9,414 nucleotides of DNA from Myxococcota bacterium (GTDB lineage: Bacteria > Myxococcota_A > UBA9160 > PR03). The stretch lies in NCBI GenBank assembly GCA_030066475.1, contig JASJBO010000277.1, positions 1 through 9,414 of the forward strand. The letters are read 5' to 3'. A model generated the notes under the pieces. The model did no database searches and was not told the DNA's origin. It saw only the letters and a list, made by a program, of their open reading frames with translations. A program made the translations under genes and the position numbers. Shown here in pieces: positions 5,300 to 9,414 of the stretch; the first letter of the stretch is position 1; each line of letters opens with the position of its first letter.

Positions 5300-6249
5300 A
5301 CTCCCTCCTCCGTCCTTGCGATCCACTCGTGTAGCTCGCGCGCCACCCGCTCGGCGTGCGTCACCGGCAGCATGTGGCTGCCGCCCGGCACGAGCACCAG
5401 GTCCGAGCGCGGCAGCCGCTCGTGCAGGTCGCGCGCCACCGAGGGCTCGACGCTGCGGTCGTCGTCGCCGTGCAGCACCAGCGCGGGCACCTCGACGGCC
5501 TCGGGCCGCAGCACCGAGGCGTCCATGCGGCGCGACTCCCAGACCCAGGTGCGGATGGTGCCCGGGAGCGTGAGCTGGGCGAGGGCGCGATCGGCGAAGC
5601 CCGGCGGCACCCGCTCCGCACCCGAGAACATGAGCGCGAGCTGGTCCTCGAGCACGGGTCTTCCGACCGGCGGCATGCCGACCGCCCACTCGAACAGCGG
5701 GACGCCGAGCGGCGAGGCGACCAGCCGGTCGAGCGCCGAGTCCTCGTCGGGAAGCGCCGGCCCGACCGATCCGAGCAGGGCGACGTGGCTGGCCAGCTCG
5801 GGCCTGCGCACCGCCAGGTCGAGCACGACGCCGCCGCCGTACGACCAGCCCACCAGCGCGGCGCGCTCGATCCCGCGCCGCGCCAGCAGCGCCTCGAGGT
5901 GGGTCGCGTTGGACGAGAAGCTGTGGTTGCCCGGGCCCACGTCGAGCCGCGACGAGAAGCCGTAGCCGATGCGGTCGTAGACGACGACGCGGTGGCCGAG
6001 CGCCGCCAGGCGCTGCGGGGTGTCGCCCCAGTCGCCGATGCTCGACGGCAGGCCGTGCACCAGCACCACCGCCGGGCCGGTGCCGATGTCGACCACGTTC
6101 AGGCCCACCTCGGGCGCGATGGCGACGGTCTCGGCGCGCGCGGGCAGGGCAGTACGGTCGTGGCCCCAGCCCAGGTGCCGGGCGCCCAGCAGCGGCACGA
6201 CGGCCAGCACCACCAGCAGTGCGATCGCGAACAGACCCAGGCGCAGCAC
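5296..6249 (-). CDS. membrane-anchored alpha/beta hydrolase
   Basis: This 317-residue protein starts at GTG 6249 (MLRLGLFAIALLVVLAVVPL), giving an N-terminal membrane anchor or uncleaved signal. An ATG seven bases upstream is in another frame that leads nowhere. Domain features in order: VVLVHGLPSS (oxyanion region, near residue 70), VVVYDRIGYGFSS, the nucleophile elbow VGWSYGGG with Ser136, a cap region, the acid in LHGDDDRSV (Asp262-264) and His292 in PGGSHMLP. All catalytic parts are present. The fold covers epoxide hydrolases, C-C hydrolases, esterases and haloperoxidase-like enzymes, and the sequence alone does not settle the substrate. It is the first gene of the operon with the cyclophilin and the LLM oxidoreductase, and is divergent from ggt across 81 bases of very GC-rich DNA in which I see no convincing promoter. 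Its ribosome-binding context is weak. Confidence 0.87.
   Translation of the reverse strand: MLRLGLFAIALLVVLAVVPLLGARHLGWGHDRTALPARAETVAIAPEVGLNVVDIGTGPAVVLVHGLPSSIGDWGDTPQRLAALGHRVVVYDRIGYGFSSRLDVGPGNHSFSSNATHLEALLARRGIERAALVGWSYGGGVVLDLAVRRPELASHVALLGSVGPALPDEDSALDRLVASPLGVPLFEWAVGMPPVGRPVLEDQLALMFSGAERVPPGFADRALAQLTLPGTIRTWVWESRRMDASVLRPEAVEVPALVLHGDDDRSVEPSVARDLHERLPRSDLVLVPGGSHMLPVTHAERVARELHEWIARTEEGV
5307..5311 (-). promoter_or_regulatory. Shine-Dalgarno site fixing the lipoprotein cyclophilin GTG start
   Basis: GGAGG (part of GGAGGAGGGAG) lies seven bases before GTG 5299 on the minus strand, within the final Glu-Glu-Gly codons of the hydrolase. It selects the start that gives the lipoprotein signal. 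Confidence 0.6.
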
Positions 6250-6330
6250 GCGCGCATGGTAGCGGGCGCGCGCGCGACACGGACCCCGGGACGGCACCCG
6301 CCGCGGGCGCGCGTGTGATAGGTTGGCGCG

Positions 6331-8070
6331 ATGCTCCGCCACGCGCGCGCGGTCGTCCTGGCCCTGCTGGTGCTCGCGGTCGCGCAGCCGGCGTTCGCCG
6401 CGGCGCGCGCGCCCGCGCTGGGGCGCCAGGGCATGGTGGTGAGCGCCGAGCGCAACGCCACCGAGGCCGGCGTGGCGGTGCTGCGCGCCGGGGGCAACGC
6501 GATCGACGCCGCCGTGGCCGTCTCGCTCGCGCTCGGGGTGACCGAGCCCTACCACTCGGGCATCGGGGGTGGCGGCTTCCTGCTGATCCGGCTCGCCGAC
6601 GGCCGCGTGTTCGCGGTGGACGCACGCGAGACGGCGCCCGCCGCCGCCCACCGCGACATGTACGTGCAGCCGGACCTGCCCGAGCACGCCTCGCGCTTCG
6701 GCGGGCTCGCGGTGGGGACGCCCGGGCTGGTGGCGGGCCTGGCGCTGGCGCTCGAGAGCTGGGGCACGAAGCCGTGGGCCGAGGTGAGCCGGCCGGCCAT
6801 GCGGCTGGCCGACGAGGGCTTCCCGATCTCTTCACGTCACGCCCGCATCGCGCGCCGCTGGCAGGAGCTGGGGCTCGCCGAGCGCTTCCCCGATACCGCG
6901 GCGATCCAGCTCCCGCCCGCCAGCGAGCCGATCGAGCCCGGCTGGGTGCTGGTGCAGAAGGACCTGGCCGCCACGCTCGGTCTGCTGGCGCGCGAGGGAC
7001 CGGAGGCGTTCTACCGCGGGCCGCTCGCCGCGGCGATGGCGCGCGGCGCGCAGGAGCACGGCGGTATCCTCACGGCCGACGACCTCGCGGGCTACGCGCC
7101 CAAGCTGCGCGAGCCGATCCGCGGCACCTACCGCGGGCTCCAGGTGCTCTCGTTCCCGCCGCCTTCCTCGGGCGGCATCGCGTTGGTCGAGATGCTCAAC
7201 ATGCTCGAGGGCTTCGACCTGGCGGGCTACGGGGCGGGCTCGAGCGCGGCGATGCACCGCGTGGTGGAGGCGATGAAGCTGGCCTTCGCCGACCGCGCCG
7301 CCTACCTGGGCGACACCGACTTCGTCTCGGTGCCGGTCGCGGGGCTGATCTCGAAGGACTACGCGGCCGGCCTGCGCGCGCGCATGCTGCCGTCGCGCTG
7401 GCGGCGCGCGCCCTGGACGTGGGGGCGCTCCGAGGTGGCGATCCGGGTGCCGGGCCCCGGCGTGCCGGCCGCGCCGACGCTCGACGGCGGCACCACGCAC
7501 TTCTCGGTCACCGACGCGGCGGGCAACGCCGTGGCGGTGACGCAGACGGTGAACCTGCTGTACGGCTCCGGCGTCACGGCGCCGGGCACGGGCATCGTGC
7601 TGAACGACGAGATGGACGACTTCTCGATCGCGCCGAACGAGCCCAACGCCTTCGGGCTGGTGGACACCACGGGCGCGAACGCGGTCGAGCCGGGCAAGCG
7701 GCCGCTCTCGAGCATGACGCCCACGATCCTGCTCGACGGCGAGCGCGTGCGGATGGTGACGGGCAGCCCCGGCGGGCCGCGCATCATCACGACGACGCTG
7801 CTCTCGATCCTGAACGTGGTCGACTTCGGCATGGACGTCTCCGAGGCGGTGTCGGCGCCGCGCTTCCACCACCAGTGGGTGCCCGACAAGCTGTTCGTCG
7901 AGCGCGCGATCGCGCCCGACGTGGTGGAGGCGCTGCGCGCGCGCGGACACGAGGTGGAGGTGTCGCGCCGCAACTGGTCGAGCGCGCAGGCGATCGTGAT
8001 CGACCTCGAGACGGGCTGGCACCGCGGCGGCAGCGACCCGCGCAGCGACGGTCTGGCGCTCGGGTACTAG
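6331..8070 (+). CDS. ggt: gamma-glutamyltransferase precursor
   Basis: This 579-residue protein, about the length of E. coli GGT, cleaves or transfers the gamma-glutamyl group of glutathione in the periplasm. A signal peptide ([23 protein letters not shown]) precedes the large subunit: [45 protein letters not shown], and DARETAP, whose Arg binds the substrate carboxylate. Autocleavage should occur before Thr388 in DGGTTHFSV, the new N-terminal nucleophile of the small subunit. The small subunit shows [18 protein letters not shown] (oxyanion and carboxylate serines) and GSPGG. All key residues are present, so it should be active. Residues 351-375 ([16 protein letters not shown]...) are oddly Trp/Arg-rich for the linker before the cleavage site. 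The start is preceded only by GGTTGGCGCG, a weak ribosome site. A GST-like gene begins 2 bases after its stop. Confidence 0.96.
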   Translation: MLRHARAVVLALLVLAVAQPAFAAARAPALGRQGMVVSAERNATEAGVAVLRAGGNAIDAAVAVSLALGVTEPYHSGIGGGGFLLIRLADGRVFAVDARETAPAAAHRDMYVQPDLPEHASRFGGLAVGTPGLVAGLALALESWGTKPWAEVSRPAMRLADEGFPISSRHARIARRWQELGLAERFPDTAAIQLPPASEPIEPGWVLVQKDLAATLGLLAREGPEAFYRGPLAAAMARGAQEHGGILTADDLAGYAPKLREPIRGTYRGLQVLSFPPPSSGGIALVEMLNMLEGFDLAGYGAGSSAAMHRVVEAMKLAFADRAAYLGDTDFVSVPVAGLISKDYAAGLRARMLPSRWRRAPWTWGRSEVAIRVPGPGVPAAPTLDGGTTHFSVTDAAGNAVAVTQTVNLLYGSGVTAPGTGIVLNDEMDDFSIAPNEPNAFGLVDTTGANAVEPGKRPLSSMTPTILLDGERVRMVTGSPGGPRIITTTLLSILNVVDFGMDVSEAVSAPRFHHQWVPDKLFVERAIAPDVVEALRARGHEVEVSRRNWSSAQAIVIDLETGWHRGGSDPRSDGLALGY

Positions 8071-8072
8071 AA

Positions 8073-8843
8073 ATGGGCGCGGACGACTGGGTCGAGGCCG
8101 AGCGGGCGCGCGAGCTGGGCGGGCTGCGGCTCGCGCTCACCCAGGGCGTGCCCGGGCCCTGGGGCGAGGCGGCGAAGGCCGTGTTCCGGGTCAAGGGGAT
8201 CCCGTTCGTCCGCGTGCCGCAGCGGGCGGGCGGCGACAACGACGCGCTGCGCGCGTGGACCGGGCACGACAACGCGCCGGTCGCAATGTGGGAGCAGGAG
8301 CGGGCGCGCACCGGCTGGGAGGAGATCCTCTGGCTGGCGGAGCGGCTGGCCCCCGACCCGCCGCTGGTGCCGGCCGACCCGGTGCGGCGCGCCGGGATGT
8401 TCGGGCTGGGGCGCGAGCTGTGCGGCGAGCTCGGCTTCGGCTGGTGCCGGCGGCTGATGCTGGTGGACGCCGCGCTCGCCGCGGCCCCCGACCTGCCGAT
8501 GGTGCGCACCCTGGCCGACCGCTACGGCCACACGCCCGAGCTGGCCGCGGCGGCCGAGGGGCGCTGCGCGGAGATCCTGGCGCTGTTCTCGGCCCAGCTC
8601 GCGTCGCAGCGCGAGCGCGGCAGCCGCTTCCTGATCGGCGACGTGCTGAGCGCCCTCGACCTGTGGTGGGCGGCCTTCGCCGCGATGGTCGAGCCACTGC
8701 CGCACGAGCAGTGCGCGATGTCGGAACCGATGCGGGGGGCCTACACCGCGGGCCAGCCGCTGCGCGCCGCGTGCGATCCCGCGCTGCTCGCGCACCGCGA
8801 CTTCGTCTATCAGGAGTACCTCGAGCTGCCGGTGCGGCTCTGA
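8073..8843 (+). CDS. glutathione S-transferase-like protein
   Basis: This 256-residue cytoplasmic protein starts at ATG 8073, 2 bases after the ggt stop, so the two are almost certainly co-transcribed. Residues about 16-95 look like a thioredoxin-type N-terminal GST domain ([30 protein letters not shown], then [20 protein letters not shown] near 68-87). The rest is an all-helical C-terminal half with [21 protein letters not shown] and [17 protein letters not shown], similar to the GST C-terminal motif 'L.G...S.AD'. The classical N-terminal catalytic Ser/Tyr/Cys is not obvious: [10 protein letters not shown] has Gly-Pro-Trp where S-x-F-S/C is common. It may bind glutathione differently or act in a non-transferase role. 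The pairing with ggt suggests glutathione or glutathione-conjugate handling, which is inference. Confidence 0.72.
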   Translation: MGADDWVEAERARELGGLRLALTQGVPGPWGEAAKAVFRVKGIPFVRVPQRAGGDNDALRAWTGHDNAPVAMWEQERARTGWEEILWLAERLAPDPPLVPADPVRRAGMFGLGRELCGELGFGWCRRLMLVDAALAAAPDLPMVRTLADRYGHTPELAAAAEGRCAEILALFSAQLASQRERGSRFLIGDVLSALDLWWAAFAAMVEPLPHEQCAMSEPMRGAYTAGQPLRAACDPALLAHRDFVYQEYLELPVRL

Positions 8844-8881
8844 CTGCGGGTGCGCCTGGGTCCATCTCCACGCGAATGCGG

Positions 8882-8910
8882 TTGGCATCGCGCGGCCGAG
8901 TGTGTACGCT
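8882..8910 (+). promoter_or_regulatory. candidate promoter for the exported cyclophilin
   Basis: TTGGCA (8882-8887) and TACGCT (8905-8910) are 17 bases apart in the 104-base gap after the GST-like gene. The -35 matches the consensus at five of six bases, the -10 at only three. The predicted start near 8917 leaves a leader of about 30 bases ending in GGGGGA (8932-8937) before the ATG at 8948. Confidence 0.4.
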
Positions 8911-8947
8911 GCGCGGCCTGAGCGCGTTTCCGGGGGAAAAAGCCGTC

Positions 8948-9414
8948 ATGCGTATCCAGCTCGTCCTCGTCTTCGCAATCTGCCTCGGGCTCGTCGGGCT
9001 CGGCGCCGGTGCCGCGTCGGCGCAGGAGGAGGGCGCATCCAACCAGACCGGGGGAGGGAAGACCGTGGTGATCCTCGAGACCTCGAAGGGCGAGATCGAG
9101 ATCGAGCTCGATACCGACAAGGCGCCGATCACCGTCGAGAACTTCCTCGAGTACGTCGACGCCGGCTTCTTCGACGACACCATCTTTCACCGGGTGATTC
9201 CCGACTTCATGATCCAGGGCGGCGGCTTCACCGCCGACATGTCGCAGAAGAAGACGCGCGCGCCGATCAAGAACGAGGCCGACAACGGGCTCAAGAACGA
9301 CCGCGGCACGCTGGCCATGGCGCGCACGCGCGACGTCAACAGCGCCACGGCGCAGTTCTTCATCAACCTGAAGGACAACGACTTCCTGAACCACGGCGGC
9401 CGCGACTTCGGCTA
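8948..9414 (+). CDS. exported cyclophilin-type peptidyl-prolyl isomerase (partial, runs off right edge)
   Basis: The ATG at 8948, with GGGGGA ten bases upstream, opens a frame to the window end: 155 full codons of a protein expected to be about 190-200 residues. The N-terminus is a signal peptide ([25 protein letters not shown], cut after 25), so the enzyme is periplasmic. The cyclophilin domain starts near 38 ([20 protein letters not shown]). [15 protein letters not shown] provides Arg82, Phe87, Met88 and Gln90 of the active site, and [20 protein letters not shown] and [13 protein letters not shown] follow. It resembles the PpiA/PpiB type, with [12 protein letters not shown] conserved. Unlike the lipoprotein cyclophilin at 4637 it has no lipobox (Cys12 lies mid-signal without lipobox spacing), so it is probably soluble. 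The two differ enough that a recent tandem duplication is unlikely. Confidence 0.93.
   Translation, partial: MRIQLVLVFAICLGLVGLGAGAASAQEEGASNQTGGGKTVVILETSKGEIEIELDTDKAPITVENFLEYVDAGFFDDTIFHRVIPDFMIQGGGFTADMSQKKTRAPIKNEADNGLKNDRGTLAMARTRDVNSATAQFFINLKDNDFLNHGGRDFG

Noticed and set aside
6254..6256. ATG just upstream of the membrane-anchored hydrolase
   Set aside because: It is in a different frame that yields a Cys/Trp/Arg-rich peptide with no domain; GTG 6249 gives the membrane segment directly.
5300..6835. 5' extension of the lipoprotein cyclophilin frame on the minus strand
   Set aside because: The extension is Arg/Pro/Ala-rich and overlaps the hydrolase and ggt; the GTG at 5299 has a good Shine-Dalgarno and gives a proper lipoprotein signal.
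6219..8072. Plus-strand open frame running through ggt into the GST-like gene
   Set aside because: Over ggt it encodes low-complexity Arg/Ala/Gly sequence, while the ggt frame has all catalytic motifs; only the part from ATG 8073 is real.

Overview
The window is very GC-rich, with GC-saturated third codon positions, and looks like a chromosomal piece of a Gram-negative, soil- or sediment-type bacterium of the old Deltaproteobacteria (Myxococcota, Desulfobacterota or Binatota-like). This rests on the secreted and surface modules seen (a PEP-CTERM tail, a CGLG...RRRR C-terminal tail, thrombospondin type-3 and dockerin-like calcium loops, a DIGAFE beta-helix remnant), the many GTG starts, and a predicted F420-type oxidoreductase. 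The lineage is inference; there is no rRNA or other marker to fix it.

Layout. Bases 1-290 hold the 3' end of an unrecognised gene that enters from the left edge. Bases 300-733 are a scar: the 3' end of a minus-strand DIGAFE/thrombospondin-3 surface protein and the 3' end of a plus-strand PEP-CTERM protein meet head to head near base 600, each without its N-terminal part. Two plus-strand secreted protein genes follow. The first (833-2191) is an alpha/beta hydrolase with C-terminal thrombospondin-3 and dockerin-like calcium loops. The second (2453-3553) is a beta-sandwich-like protein with three acidic DNDGDG repeats and a membrane-type sorting tail. A minus-strand tRNA-Phe (3636-3711) with its own sigma70-like promoter separates this accessory-looking part from the rest.

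From 3795 to 6249 a tight minus-strand operon reads, in transcription order, membrane-anchored alpha/beta hydrolase, lipoprotein cyclophilin, and LLM-class (F420-type) oxidoreductase. All three start with GTG, and both junctions are 4-base GTGA overlaps. Divergently, on the plus strand, lie gamma-glutamyltransferase (ggt) and, 2 bases later, a glutathione S-transferase-like protein, a plausible glutathione-handling pair. A second exported cyclophilin begins at 8948 behind a candidate promoter and runs off the right edge.

I found no CRISPR array, transposase, phage gene or recognisable defence locus. The most unusual material is the left third: four separate genes or remnants with extracellular calcium-binding or C-terminal anchoring modules within 3.3 kb, including a hydrolase with a dockerin-like tail and a sorting tail that does not match a well-known class.
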